Shown: in pieces, positions 1-9,642 of the stretch | Layout: each line of letters opens with the position of its first letter | Numbering within the stretch: position 1 is the first letter of the stretch | DNA from: Nitrospinae bacterium CG11_big_fil_rev_8_21_14_0_20_45_15 | Lineage (GTDB): Bacteria > Nitrospinota > Nitrospinia > Nitrospinales > VA-1 | Direction: 5' to 3' | DNA: 64,000 bases | Assembly (NCBI GenBank): GCA_002787235.1 | Contig: PCWG01000035.1 | Location: 1-64,000 of the forward strand | Position numbers and translations under genes: made by a program | Notes under the pieces: model-generated | The model's database searches: none | What the model saw: the letters and a program-made list of their open reading frames with translations, nothing else | What the model was told of the DNA's origin: nothing

Positions 1-40
1 TGATTGCGGATTCTTAACCACAGGCTATCAAGAGATCCTA

Positions 41-2167
41 ATGGAAAAGTCACCTAAGCAACTGAACCAAGCTTCATTTTTATCAAAACTGGGGATTTCA
101 TTCCTCCTTATTTTAATCTATGGGCTGGTTCATATTGGCCCTGCTCTGACACCGTTGTCTTCAAACGGAGTAACGCTGAACTTTGGCGCCTTGTCCTCAG
201 CTTACGCACAAGATGAAGACGAGGAAGAGGAAGAAGATGAAGGCGGCGAGGAAGAAGGCGGTGAAAGTGAAGCCGCAGGCGATAGTGCCGGTACCGAAGA
301 GGGTGCTGCCGAAGAGGAAGACTTATCTTACCTGACCGATATCGGCCCGGCAAAAGATCACAAATTCTCCGAGTTTTCCTTCCTGGGCACAAGCAACCGA
401 AAATTCACCTGGTTTGCCGCACAGCTTCACATCCTTTTCGCATCCTTTATTTTGGGTTGCCCCATGTTCGTCGTCATCATGGAAGTCATGGGCGCACGCC
501 GAACACAGGGAGTAAGGAAATCCATTATTCTATCAAACGTCTTTTTGGGAGTCCTCATAGGCGTTGTCATAGGTATCGTTGGGGAAATCATCGTCGGGAT
601 TCATCACGGTGTGCTTTATGGATTATGGGCCTGCGCATTTGGCGCATTGCTAGTGAGCTTCCTGAACTATTTCCACCGCTTGATGAATTTAAAGGTATCT
701 GCGGCAGTGGGTGCCGTATTTGGAACATTGATCGCGATTCCCTTAACGCCCGTCGATCACTTGGCAACCTCCGCTATCGTACTTGCAATCATCAACGGTG
801 CAGTGGGTGGTGCCCTTTCCAACTTCATCATGTTCGCCAAAGCCGACTTCAAGTTCGAGCGTCTGGCACATGAAATCACCAAAGTTATCGGTATTTGTTA
901 CAGCTTCACAGCCCTGACCGGTGGATTGTTCCTGTTCATTATGTTGATCGCCTACCAAGACTTCATTGGCTATCTCATACAATCCTTCCCTGTCTTGTTC
1001 ATGGTGGCTTACCCCACGCTGTTCATACTCGAAACCATAATCATGTACATTTATGTGTATTCATGGGATCCGCTGAACAAGAGCAACAAAAAGGGTCGAC
1101 ATATTGTAGTCGGTATCATCCTCAATATCTTGGGACTCACACTGCTCTGCGCGCTCGACGGCCCGGCGACTTTCATGCAAACACCGCCGAAACCGTTGGA
1201 CAACTTGATGGAAATCTCTGAATGGGCACGACTGACAACCCCGACCTGGATGCCTCTCAACTACCATCGTCTGGTGGGTAACGGTACTTTTGGCGGATAC
1301 ATGGTGTGCATCATCGGTGCTTACATGTACCTCTGGTCCAAGAGCAAAGAAGAAAAAGAATATTACGACTGGGTGGGCTACATTGGCAACCTCATCGGCG
1401 TCGGTATCATGATTCCTCTGCCAGCAATGGGTTACATCTTCGTTAGAGAAATTTACGAATACGATGCCACCATCGGCATGTACATCATGTCCGATCGTGA
1501 ATCCATGTTCATGCTCGTACAAGGACTCCTTGTCGGAACCATGTTCACTATGAGTAATATCTATATGTGGGTCAGTATGAAACGTATAGAAAATGCCCAA
1601 CGTTTCTTCCCGGCAATGAAATTTGGTTTCATATTGATCGTCTGCGCCGCCGCAATTTGGTTCACGCCCCGACGGTTCTATGCCACGATGATGCCAGAAC
1701 CCGGAATGAATGATGCAATGGTTCTGCCTGACAACCTGGCCTTCTTGGCACTGATGATTTCCAAAAACACAGCCGCGTTTGCCCTGGTGACAGTCACCTT
1801 CATCAACTACATTTTTTATACCATCGCCACACGAACCGGAAAAGTTCATTACGGCAAAATCAATCCCCTTGGATTGTATGCCCTGATCTTCCTGGGATTT
1901 GCCGACATCTGGCTCATGAGCTGGATGGGAACCATCCGCGAATTGTCGCGCATGAACTGGCACATCTATAAAGTATTTAAAGACGTCACCCCGGAGAAGT
2001 TTGCGCCTACCCTGGCCGAAGCCGGATTCCACGTCACCACCATCGTGTGGACCTTTTTCATCATCATGACCGCCATTATTTGGCTGGGCATCAAGTATCC
2101 CAAATCATCTAAAAAGAAAAAAGCCGAAACGACTTCATTGGAAGCCGCACCACAACCGGCAGAATAA
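41..2167 (+). CDS. Cytochrome bd-oxidase-like polytopic membrane protein
   Basis: A 708-residue inner-membrane protein. An N-terminal hydrophobic segment (about residues 15-40) is followed by a very acidic Glu/Asp/Gly-rich stretch (about 58-93), then many membrane segments from about residue 122 to 690 and a Lys-rich tail. The first core helix, around H130 (motif AAQLHILFASFILG), resembles the start of the CydA family, and H188/H189 lie in a later helix; these are candidate haem ligands. A membrane diheme cytochrome c follows after 19 bases, so the pair probably forms one respiratory complex. bd-like oxidases of this kind have been described in nitrite-oxidising bacteria. Whether it reduces oxygen or only carries electrons cannot be decided here. 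Confidence 0.7.
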   Translation: MEKSPKQLNQASFLSKLGISFLLILIYGLVHIGPALTPLSSNGVTLNFGALSSAYAQDEDEEEEEDEGGEEEGGESEAAGDSAGTEEGAAEEEDLSYLTDIGPAKDHKFSEFSFLGTSNRKFTWFAAQLHILFASFILGCPMFVVIMEVMGARRTQGVRKSIILSNVFLGVLIGVVIGIVGEIIVGIHHGVLYGLWACAFGALLVSFLNYFHRLMNLKVSAAVGAVFGTLIAIPLTPVDHLATSAIVLAIINGAVGGALSNFIMFAKADFKFERLAHEITKVIGICYSFTALTGGLFLFIMLIAYQDFIGYLIQSFPVLFMVAYPTLFILETIIMYIYVYSWDPLNKSNKKGRHIVVGIILNILGLTLLCALDGPATFMQTPPKPLDNLMEISEWARLTTPTWMPLNYHRLVGNGTFGGYMVCIIGAYMYLWSKSKEEKEYYDWVGYIGNLIGVGIMIPLPAMGYIFVREIYEYDATIGMYIMSDRESMFMLVQGLLVGTMFTMSNIYMWVSMKRIENAQRFFPAMKFGFILIVCAAAIWFTPRRFYATMMPEPGMNDAMVLPDNLAFLALMISKNTAAFALVTVTFINYIFYTIATRTGKVHYGKINPLGLYALIFLGFADIWLMSWMGTIRELSRMNWHIYKVFKDVTPEKFAPTLAEAGFHVTTIVWTFFIIMTAIIWLGIKYPKSSKKKKAETTSLEAAPQPAE

Positions 2168-2186
2168 ACTTCAGGAGCTCTAAAGG

Positions 2187-3485
2187 ATGGAAGAAAAACC
2201 CTTTTTGAAAAAATTAGGTTTCATCGTAGCAGTTGCCTCGGGAGCCGCTGTAGGTATCTGGCTACTCTCAGGTCTATTGGGACTGGCTCACGCCGCACGA
2301 TTGGGTAGCGTCGCAATCGTTGCTGTTGCCATGACCTACGCTATTCTTCTGGCACTCCCTAAAAGGGAACTGAAGGAGAAAAGCTTTCTACAAAATATCA
2401 AGATCAAAGTACCGGTCTTCCTCGTCATCGCTACAGCGATCTGGTTTGCGGCGGGGGCGGCGGGGTTTCCGATATGGTGGCAAATTGAATTTGTTGCCTT
2501 CGCATTCGTAGGTCTGACCTATTTTGTCATTCTAGACCTGAAGGCCATGCAACCGGAGCAGAACCACATCAGCTGGATAACCCGGTTGATTGCGACTTAT
2601 GCTCTGGCATCTCTGATATTTATCAATATCACAGGACAGCTTCCCCAATTCGACCCAGAGGTTGAAGTAGCGAAACTGGACAGGCCACCGATTAAACTGA
2701 GCGGATTGGCGGGTCCCGAAGTCATCGCCGCCGGTCGATCAGTTTTTGAAGAAAACAAATGCTTCAACTGCCACAAGGTTTTCTGGGAAGGCAACTCCGA
2801 TCGCGGTCCAAACCTGGGAACCAAGCAAATCGGATTATATGATGAAGCGTACATCAAAGAGCAGATTGTAAAACCAAGAGTAAAACAATCTCCCGGCTTT
2901 GATGATCCAAAATCCAAAAAAGCGATGCCGACATATTATGGTGAAGATTTGGATGATGACTCAATGCACGCTCTCATCTCTTACCTGAAAACCTTGCGTG
3001 ACCCTGAGCATGCACCTATCGAAGGAAAGCTTGGGGAGCAATGGTCCTGGTTTGACGATAAAGACATCATCGCCGAAGGCGAAAAGATATTCAATGGCGA
3101 AGGAACAGGGGCTGCTGAGGGTCTCAACTGTTCGGTATGTCACGGTAAAGATGGTACACCCATGATGACCGGTGCTCTCGATTTCAGAGATGCCAACAAA
3201 ATGGATACCCAGAAAATGCCCGATCGTCTGGACGGTGTTCCTTTGAAAGATTGGCCCGATGGACTTTGGTACAAACGCGTCACACGTGGCGTGGACGGAA
3301 CTCCAATGGCCGCGTGGGGAACGGTTTTCCCGCATCTCATACTCTGGAAAGCTGAATCCTATGCGCGAACCTTCCACTCTCCGCTTGAGTCCAGAGCTGG
3401 GAAATCGCCTATTCCGCCTGTACCGACCAAGGAAGACATTGAACGGTGGAAAACTGATGGCTTGTTCATGGATCCACTGCTGTAA
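2187..3485 (+). CDS. Membrane-anchored diheme cytochrome c
   Basis: A 432-residue protein with about four to five membrane helices in the first 150 residues and a periplasmic C-terminal half holding two c-type haem sites: C192-x2-C195-H196 (CFNCH) and C315-x2-C318-H319 (CSVCH). Methionines in KKAMPTYYG and GTPMAAWG are plausible sixth ligands. It lies 19 bases after the bd-like protein and is followed by a strong terminator, so the two genes form a bicistron. Likely role: electron transfer between the quinone or cytochrome c pool and the upstream subunit. The cytochrome c assignment is firm; the redox partner is inferred. Confidence 0.85.
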   Translation: MEEKPFLKKLGFIVAVASGAAVGIWLLSGLLGLAHAARLGSVAIVAVAMTYAILLALPKRELKEKSFLQNIKIKVPVFLVIATAIWFAAGAAGFPIWWQIEFVAFAFVGLTYFVILDLKAMQPEQNHISWITRLIATYALASLIFINITGQLPQFDPEVEVAKLDRPPIKLSGLAGPEVIAAGRSVFEENKCFNCHKVFWEGNSDRGPNLGTKQIGLYDEAYIKEQIVKPRVKQSPGFDDPKSKKAMPTYYGEDLDDDSMHALISYLKTLRDPEHAPIEGKLGEQWSWFDDKDIIAEGEKIFNGEGTGAAEGLNCSVCHGKDGTPMMTGALDFRDANKMDTQKMPDRLDGVPLKDWPDGLWYKRVTRGVDGTPMAAWGTVFPHLILWKAESYARTFHSPLESRAGKSPIPPVPTKEDIERWKTDGLFMDPLL

Positions 3486-3502
3486 GAAAATTTGCTTATC
3501 AG

Positions 3503-3538
3503 AGCAGGGAAACCTTCGGGTTTCTCTGCTTTTTTTTT
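3503..3538 (+). terminator. Rho-independent terminator after cytochrome c
   Basis: A 12-bp stem (arms 3503-3514 and 3519-3530, one G-T pair) closes a TTCG tetraloop and is followed by eight to nine T residues. It ends the bd-like/cytochrome c transcript. Confidence 0.93.
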
Positions 3539-3692
3539 GCCTTGAAAATGAACTTCGACCTTTGATACAAACTTGGAAAATATTTCCTTTATTGTGATAT
3601 TCTTAATTTACCATCAAAACAATTTTTTCGGATACTTCTGCATCTCAAACAAGCAGAAAAAAGCCGTTGTCATCTAAATTAAGGAGTTTGTA

Positions 3693-4175
3693 ATGAGCAA
3701 GCGCGTAGACGATTTGATAAAAGAAGGGCTCTCTGAAAATGGGGAAATCCTCAACTTGAGAGATAAATTTCTTGGCTTGAGGGGTTCTATAGAACTGGCC
3801 AACAATCCCATCCTAAAAAACGTAAAGGAATTGATCTTGCCCAGCAATCAATGCGCCGATGAAGGAGCCGAAGCACTCGCAAACTCGCCCTACCTGGAAA
3901 ATCTTGAAATCCTCAACCTGAATCACAATGAGATCGGGGACGATGGGGCCATCGCTCTAGCAAACTCCACCAAATTACCGAAACTCAATAATCTATCTGT
4001 ATTTGGTAACGTCATTGGAGATTCAGGCGCACAAGCCTTTGCCAATTCCGAGCAAAGTAAGAAATACATCAAACTCGATCTCTACAAAAATCAATTTGGC
4101 AGTATTGGTTACAAGGCACTCACGGAATCGCCCAATTTAAAGAATTGTGAAGAACTGGAAGTGTATCGCGACTAG
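3693..4175 (+). CDS. Leucine-rich repeat protein, ribonuclease-inhibitor type
   Basis: 160 residues, no signal peptide, preceded by an AAGGAG ribosome site. After an N-terminal cap (about 5-38) come four repeats of about 28 residues with the pattern L..L.L..N.I.D.GA.A.A.S, typical of RI-like LRRs (LRR_6/LRR_RI). Such solenoids bind other proteins; no catalytic part is present, so this is probably a cytoplasmic adaptor. The cap and repeats are shared with the LRR proteins at 40248 and 40837. It stands as a single gene between two terminator-like hairpins. Partner unknown. Confidence 0.82.
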   Translation: MSKRVDDLIKEGLSENGEILNLRDKFLGLRGSIELANNPILKNVKELILPSNQCADEGAEALANSPYLENLEILNLNHNEIGDDGAIALANSTKLPKLNNLSVFGNVIGDSGAQAFANSEQSKKYIKLDLYKNQFGSIGYKALTESPNLKNCEELEVYRD

Positions 4176-4203
4176 AAAACGCAGGCAAGGCCTGCTGTGA
4201 ACA

Positions 4204-4226
4204 GGGCTTGTCAAAAGCCCGGTTTT
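4204..4226 (+). terminator. Probable terminator after LRR gene
   Basis: Stem gggctt/aagccc (4204-4209 and 4215-4220) followed by GGTTTT. A second small hairpin (gcaggc/gcctgc, 4181-4195) precedes it. It is moderate in strength because the T tract is short. Confidence 0.55.
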
Positions 4227-4329
4227 AAAATTCAGAAAACCAAAAACAGAACACCAACTCCGACGAAGCTTTTATATCAAATAAAAACGTTACGAAACCG
4301 GCTTTTCTGCCTCCGGTGAATCGTCTGAC

Positions 4330-4743
4330 TTATAAGGTTTCGTCGGGATTGATAGGTTGTTGTACGGTCGAAATGTTAAAATTCAAACTCGACGGCAATT
4401 TTGATGGATCTTTTCCAAAAGCCGTTCTCGAATCGGTTTCCAGCCCGATATAAATAAAATTCCCTTTCGTGCGCACCGGGTAAACGTTTGTCCTGAGTTC
4501 TGGATTTTGCAAGCTTCCACCCGTTTCCAGCTTGAAACGCCATTCGTGATTGGGGCAGATCACAATACACTCCTCAATCCGCCCTTCTCCCAACGGGGCA
4601 CCTTTATGCGGACATTTATTATCTACCGCATAATACTTGCCTTTGTAATTGAATAAGGCGATTTCCTTTTCCCCAATGCGAATGATCGCAGATTTGCCTA
4701 TTGGCAAATCTTCAGAATCCATAACCTTTACAAATTTGGCCAC
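4330..4743 (-). CDS. Rieske [2Fe-2S] ferredoxin
   Basis: A 137-residue soluble protein with both halves of a Rieske site: C44-P-H46 (CPHKGAPLG) and C63-x2-H66 (CPNHEWRF). The spacing and lack of a signal or anchor fit the cytoplasmic NirD/biphenyl-dioxygenase-ferredoxin type rather than bc1 Rieske proteins. The last 35 residues extend beyond the usual fold and show no recognised domain. It stands alone, divergent from the adhesin gene, so its redox partner is unknown. Confidence 0.88.
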   Translation of the reverse strand: MAKFVKVMDSEDLPIGKSAIIRIGEKEIALFNYKGKYYAVDNKCPHKGAPLGEGRIEECIVICPNHEWRFKLETGGSLQNPELRTNVYPVRTKGNFIYIGLETDSRTAFGKDPSKLPSSLNFNISTVQQPINPDETL

Positions 4744-5084
4744 AGTTGGCTCCCTTCCTTCAGTTTCAATTTTAGAACTTCCTATTATAAGACCCGTTCG
4801 ATCTTTTCACAAGGATTGCCAACGATCGGCAAGAAAACCTGGTCACATTTTTATAAACATAAGCATTTTTATTCAAGCAACAAGCTCGATAAAAATAGCA
4901 AGTTACCCGCACATCAAAACACATCTTACTATTAAATAACGAGTTACGGACTATTAAATAAAATGGCCCATTTATTGCTTAGTTAAATGATGACAATACA
5001 ATGATTTTGGTTTCTTAAATTTAAAAAACAGTTCTCGTTTTCGGAAATTATCCAACGATCAACCTCTCAAATGGCAGGATCGCT
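4744..5084. other. AT-rich divergent intergenic region
   Basis: 341 bases between the divergent Rieske and adhesin genes. Very AT-rich on the adhesin side. It must hold both promoters, but I could not assign clear -35/-10 boxes, and I see no hairpin, repeat or convincing small ORF. Confidence 0.5.
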
Positions 5085-8000
5085 ATGATGAAAAGTGACT
5101 GGTTAAAAACAACGATTCAAACGGGGCTTTACAGTTCACTGCTCTTTTTACTGATGTCCGCTGATCTGGCTTTTTCGAATCCAGAAGGGGGCGTTGTTCA
5201 ATCGGGCAATATCAATATAGAACAAGCCTCTCCCACTCGCTTGAACGTGATCCAGAGCTCCAATAAGGCCATCATTGATTGGCGATCCTTCAGTATCGAT
5301 ACTTCCGAACATACCGATTTTCAGATGCCTTCCTCAAACTCGGTGAACCTCAGTCGGGTCACCGGGGACAATCCTTCCAACATATTCGGGAAATTGACCG
5401 CTAATGGGAGGTTGATGCTCGTCAATCCCAACGGAATTCTATTTGGCAAAGATTCGCAGGTTGATGTCAACGGCTTGATTGCAACCACAAGCGACATTGA
5501 TAATAGGAACTTTCTTAAGGGTTTCTACTCGTTCCAACAAGCACCTCACTCAAGCAACACCATCATCAACCGTGGAGCCATCAACGTTGCTGATGGGGGT
5601 TTGCTGGCCCTTGTCGCCCCTGGAGTTGAGCATTTGGGAACCATCAACGCCAGATTCGCTCGTGTCACCCTCGCCTCAGGAACACAGTTCACCGTGGACT
5701 TGTACGGCGACGGTCTCATCAACCTGGGAGTGCGATATGTCTACAGAGATGCGGATTCATACGTTCCCCCGATCATCCAGTCGATTGAAAACTCCGGTCA
5801 GATCAATGCTCAAGGTGGAACGGTGGTGTTGGATATCAAATCAGCGCAAGATGTATTGAGCAACGTTGTCAATATGTCCGGTGTCGTCAACGCAAATTCC
5901 TTCTTCTCCCAAAAAGGAAAAATCATATTGAATGGAGACTCCCAAAGCATGGTTCGTGTTGCGGGAACCTTAAACGCTTCTGGCTCAGGAAACAATGAGC
6001 AAGCGGGCGAAATCGATATTTACGGCAATAAAATAGGACTGCTCGACACCGCCAAAATCGATGTGTCCAGCAACAATCATGGCGGCAAAGTCTTTATAGG
6101 GAGCAAAGCTTTCGGAATCTCACAACCGAACGGCAGGCAAGCTTCGCGTACCTACATGGCGTCTTCTGCAAGCATTGACGCATCCTCCTACGAAGCTGGC
6201 CCCGCAGGGGAGGTCAGTCTTTGGGGTGATTCCAGCCAGATTCTTGGAACCATCAAGGCACACGGAGGCTCTTTCGACGGTGTGGGTGGCAAAGTGACCA
6301 CGGCAGGCACAACCCATCTCGAAATCACCCAGGCCCCCAATGTATCCTCTGATTCGGGCAAAGCCGGTACTTGGGATATCATTTCAGATAATGTTGAAAT
6401 TGTTCGCAAACAAGCTCCACCAACAACCAACCCAGACCTCAGCGTTTTTGAATTTTCTGATTCCCCCACAAAATTAGCCGCCAGCATCCTGGAAGATGCT
6501 CTGAACACAGGAGCCCAAGTGAAGGTATCAAAGGGTTACTTTGGGAATCAACAGCCTGGTGGGAAAATCACCGTCAACGCGCCGATCAATTTTAGCGGAG
6601 GCGGCAGTCTCGCACTTGAGTCTGGTGGCGATGTGCAAATCAATGAAAATATCACTCTGGATCCTGTCGGGGAATCCCGCCCCACTCTCTCCATTTTTGC
6701 AGATACGAATCGGGATGGAGAAGGTGACTTTAACCTGGCAGAAGGAAAAACAATTTCATCATACAACGGTGTCATCAGGATTCAAGCAAGCGTTATTAAT
6801 CTTGAAGGCACCATAGACAATACGCGTGGTTATACCCACTTCCAAAATTCCACCGAAGATTCGGTGCACCTGGGCCGTGGAACCGGTGGATTTGTTTTAA
6901 ATGGCGAGGAACTGCAAAATATTTCGGGGAACATAATCTCGTTTAACAGTTACAACTTAGGGGATATTTACATTGATGGCCTGACCGAACAGAACACTCA
7001 AAATATCAATTATTTCCAAATCACCAGTTCAGACGAGTTGAGTTTTGTAAATAACGCATCCATTTTTAACACATTGTCCGCATCTGCCCATGGTAATTTA
7101 GCAGTCAAAGCCGACTTGACAATGAAAGGTTATGGCTCTTCCTTTTACAGCTTTGAAAAAGGGGCTAAATTTTATTTGGCTTCAGGAAGCACCATTAGAC
7201 ATACCAGTTATGGACTCACCTCTCTCTTTGCAGGAGATTTTGATATTCAAGGAAACATCCAAACTTCGAATTTGAATATAAACACCTATAAGAGCCAATC
7301 CTTGGGATTTGGGCAAGCCCATTGTGGAGGTTCTTGCGACGCACTTCTGGACAATCAGGAACTCACAAATATATCAACAAACAAAATGACTTTATTTGAT
7401 CCATATAAAGAGGAACTATCGATATATTTTGATGGCGTCACAGAAGAAGCTTTTTCCAACATCAACGAGTTCACCCTTCATGGGATGCCCAAGTATTACA
7501 AGGATTATAAGCAAACCAATATTATCTTTACCGGTGCCACCAATTTTTTACCGCGTGGGAAAATTGACCGCTGGGCAGATATCACTGTGGACTCTGAAGT
7601 CGTGGCAAAAGATATTCAGTGGTCGGTAGAAAATATAGACTTCACCCAGGCCGGGAAAATCACCGCCAGCCAATCCGCAAAACTCTCAACGGAAAAATGG
7701 GCGGAGGAAAATCAGGGAAATATAACAATGCACCAGAATTCCGTTATAGCCTCTCCGTATATCAACCTCGCCGCAAAAGAAGACATTACCTTGGGTTTGC
7801 TGGATGCGACGACTAACCCCACCCAATCCCCTCGTATCACTTTAAGTTCTCAAAACGGGTCCATTTACGACGGCGATACCAATGGTGCGCTGGACATCAA
7901 CGCGGGAAAAGGATTTCTCAAGGTATCAACCCCAAACAACTTTGGAACCGATGAGAACCCCATTGAAGTCATTGCCGGAAACGCAGATTTTTCCGACGTT

Positions 8001-9122
8001 GCGGGAACTGTCGGAACCCAATTGAGTTCCGAAAACGGCATCAATATTTTCAAAAACGCCAACTTTTCAGAATCGACGTCTATTGATGCCGATACAGATC
8101 GTGATGGCGAGGGAACGTTCAAAGTCTTCCGTCAAGCGACCGTATCGACTGCCAACAATCCCTTAAATATCACTGCGGGAGAAGTTGTGCTGGAGGGCAA
8201 GCTGGACAGTGGCTCGGCTAAAACCGCAATCACCTTGACGAAGAAAAATAATACGGGGATTGGGAATTCAAACTGCAATGGACCTTGTGGCAGTTCGATA
8301 AATAATACTGAGCTTCAACAAATCACCGCTGGCGAGCTGGAGATCACCACAACGGGTCAGACCTTCGTCAACGGCGTTTCCGAACAGTCCGCTTCAAAAT
8401 CAAACCTCAATGCCATCAAAAGCGAAAATAACATAGTCATTGCAGAATCCTCTTCGAGCTTCAAAAATATACTGATTGAAACCAGTGCCAATATCAATGT
8501 CGAAGCTTCGGTTTCTGCCCAGGCTGAATTATCCCTCAATGCCACAAACGTTGCATTTTCATCTCTAGGAAAAGCAACCGCTGAGACAGTGAACATCATC
8601 GCTAAAGAAAACCCACTGGCTCAGGGAGGATCGTTGACACAGGCTCCGCAATCTTCCATCAATGGCAACACCGTCAACCTGACTACCGATCAAAACATCG
8701 TTCTCGCCCAGGTCAATGTCTTGCCGGAAACTGAAAAAATGGGGTCTATTAATCTGATTTCAAACAAAGGGGATATTCTCAACGGTCTGAATACCGGCAT
8801 CAACATCAATGCCTCACAAGGCAATTTGAATGTTCAAAAAGCCAACAGTGTGGGAACCCAGAATAAAGCGATTGAGGTACTAGCGAGAAAATTGAGCATT
8901 GAGGATCCCGCAAAATTTACTCTTGTCCATATCATCAACCGTATCAACGAGAGCAACGCAGAAAAAACAATTTTTGGATTCGGTGCATCTGCAGAAGTCA
9001 TCAACCTGCAACCTTCTTCACCGCTTCCCAACGATCCTACCGATGGAGGCGCGTTCATTGTAGATCCTCTGGGACTCCTGGGACCTCAAGACGATTCTTT
9101 CAGCACAATAGGCCTGCCATAG
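5085..9122 (+). CDS. Filamentous-haemagglutinin-like exoprotein (TpsA type)
   Basis: 1345 residues. A signal peptide (about 1-31) is followed by a TPS secretion domain (about 32-160) with the diagnostic VNPNGILFG motif and nearby N-T-I-INRGAI-type segments. The remainder is low-complexity beta-helix sequence. Three related modules start near residues 594, 740 and 1057; the second and third carry paired Cys (HCGGSC, NCNGPC). Two DxNxDGxG loops, at about 540 (DTNRDGEGDF) and 1003 (DTDRDGEGTF), look like calcium-binding turns. Such proteins cross the outer membrane through a TpsB pore and act as adhesins; no TpsB gene lies in the window. The C-terminus lacks an autotransporter barrel. The ligand is unknown. 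Confidence 0.88.
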   Translation: MMKSDWLKTTIQTGLYSSLLFLLMSADLAFSNPEGGVVQSGNINIEQASPTRLNVIQSSNKAIIDWRSFSIDTSEHTDFQMPSSNSVNLSRVTGDNPSNIFGKLTANGRLMLVNPNGILFGKDSQVDVNGLIATTSDIDNRNFLKGFYSFQQAPHSSNTIINRGAINVADGGLLALVAPGVEHLGTINARFARVTLASGTQFTVDLYGDGLINLGVRYVYRDADSYVPPIIQSIENSGQINAQGGTVVLDIKSAQDVLSNVVNMSGVVNANSFFSQKGKIILNGDSQSMVRVAGTLNASGSGNNEQAGEIDIYGNKIGLLDTAKIDVSSNNHGGKVFIGSKAFGISQPNGRQASRTYMASSASIDASSYEAGPAGEVSLWGDSSQILGTIKAHGGSFDGVGGKVTTAGTTHLEITQAPNVSSDSGKAGTWDIISDNVEIVRKQAPPTTNPDLSVFEFSDSPTKLAASILEDALNTGAQVKVSKGYFGNQQPGGKITVNAPINFSGGGSLALESGGDVQINENITLDPVGESRPTLSIFADTNRDGEGDFNLAEGKTISSYNGVIRIQASVINLEGTIDNTRGYTHFQNSTEDSVHLGRGTGGFVLNGEELQNISGNIISFNSYNLGDIYIDGLTEQNTQNINYFQITSSDELSFVNNASIFNTLSASAHGNLAVKADLTMKGYGSSFYSFEKGAKFYLASGSTIRHTSYGLTSLFAGDFDIQGNIQTSNLNINTYKSQSLGFGQAHCGGSCDALLDNQELTNISTNKMTLFDPYKEELSIYFDGVTEEAFSNINEFTLHGMPKYYKDYKQTNIIFTGATNFLPRGKIDRWADITVDSEVVAKDIQWSVENIDFTQAGKITASQSAKLSTEKWAEENQGNITMHQNSVIASPYINLAAKEDITLGLLDATTNPTQSPRITLSSQNGSIYDGDTNGALDINAGKGFLKVSTPNNFGTDENPIEVIAGNADFSDVAGTVGTQLSSENGINIFKNANFSESTSIDADTDRDGEGTFKVFRQATVSTANNPLNITAGEVVLEGKLDSGSAKTAITLTKKNNTGIGNSNCNGPCGSSINNTELQQITAGELEITTTGQTFVNGVSEQSASKSNLNAIKSENNIVIAESSSSFKNILIETSANINVEASVSAQAELSLNATNVAFSSLGKATAETVNIIAKENPLAQGGSLTQAPQSSINGNTVNLTTDQNIVLAQVNVLPETEKMGSINLISNKGDILNGLNTGININASQGNLNVQKANSVGTQNKAIEVLARKLSIEDPAKFTLVHIINRINESNAEKTIFGFGASAEVINLQPSSPLPNDPTDGGAFIVDPLGLLGPQDDSFSTIGLP

Positions 9123-9360
9123 ATCCAGAAGTCCTTCAGCCTGGTGAATCAATTTCAATAATCTGATGAAATCCTTATCAGTAAAAATCGTCCGACAGAT
9201 CAAAGAATTCTGTTATAACTGACGTTCTCAGCCACATTTCATCAGGAATGTCTCATCACTGAAATATTTTTTCTGTTATTTAGTCGCAATTTGTAATAAA
9301 ACAGAGTCAGCAGGTCGCTGTAAAACCTTCGCAACGCCTCGCTCATGAAAGTTTTCGACA

Positions 9361-9642
9361 ATGGACCCTTCCGACAAACTCGAAGTTCTGGAATCCGTTG
9401 CGCAAAAACTCTCCATTACCATAGAAACGCACCATCTGGCGAACAATGAAATTGAGACCCGTAGTGGTCATTGTAAAATACGAGGGCGTCACTGGATCAT
9501 ATTGGACCAGAGCCTCCCTCTTCTTGAAAAAATAGCAATCATATCGCAGACACTTAAAAAATTTGATTTGGAATCCATCTACCTTCCCGCCTGGTTGCGC
9601 GAGGAAATGGAAAACCATCCCTTTGACGAACCGAAACCATGA
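9361..9642 (+). CDS. Conserved small protein of unknown function
   Basis: 93 residues, soluble, mixed alpha/beta in appearance, without Cys and without membrane segments. I recognise no domain. Its stop overlaps the start of the PEP mutase gene by four bases (ATGA), so the two are very probably translationally coupled and co-transcribed with proS downstream. The tight linkage and reasonable composition support a real gene. It could be a small accessory or regulatory protein; no function is claimed. Confidence 0.65.
   Translation: MDPSDKLEVLESVAQKLSITIETHHLANNEIETRSGHCKIRGRHWIILDQSLPLLEKIAIISQTLKKFDLESIYLPAWLREEMENHPFDEPKP

Noticed and set aside
1061-2032. 323-codon minus-strand frame inside the bd-like gene
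   Set aside because: It lies wholly antisense to a clearly coding membrane protein; its His/Gly/Asp-rich translation is typical of a shadow frame.
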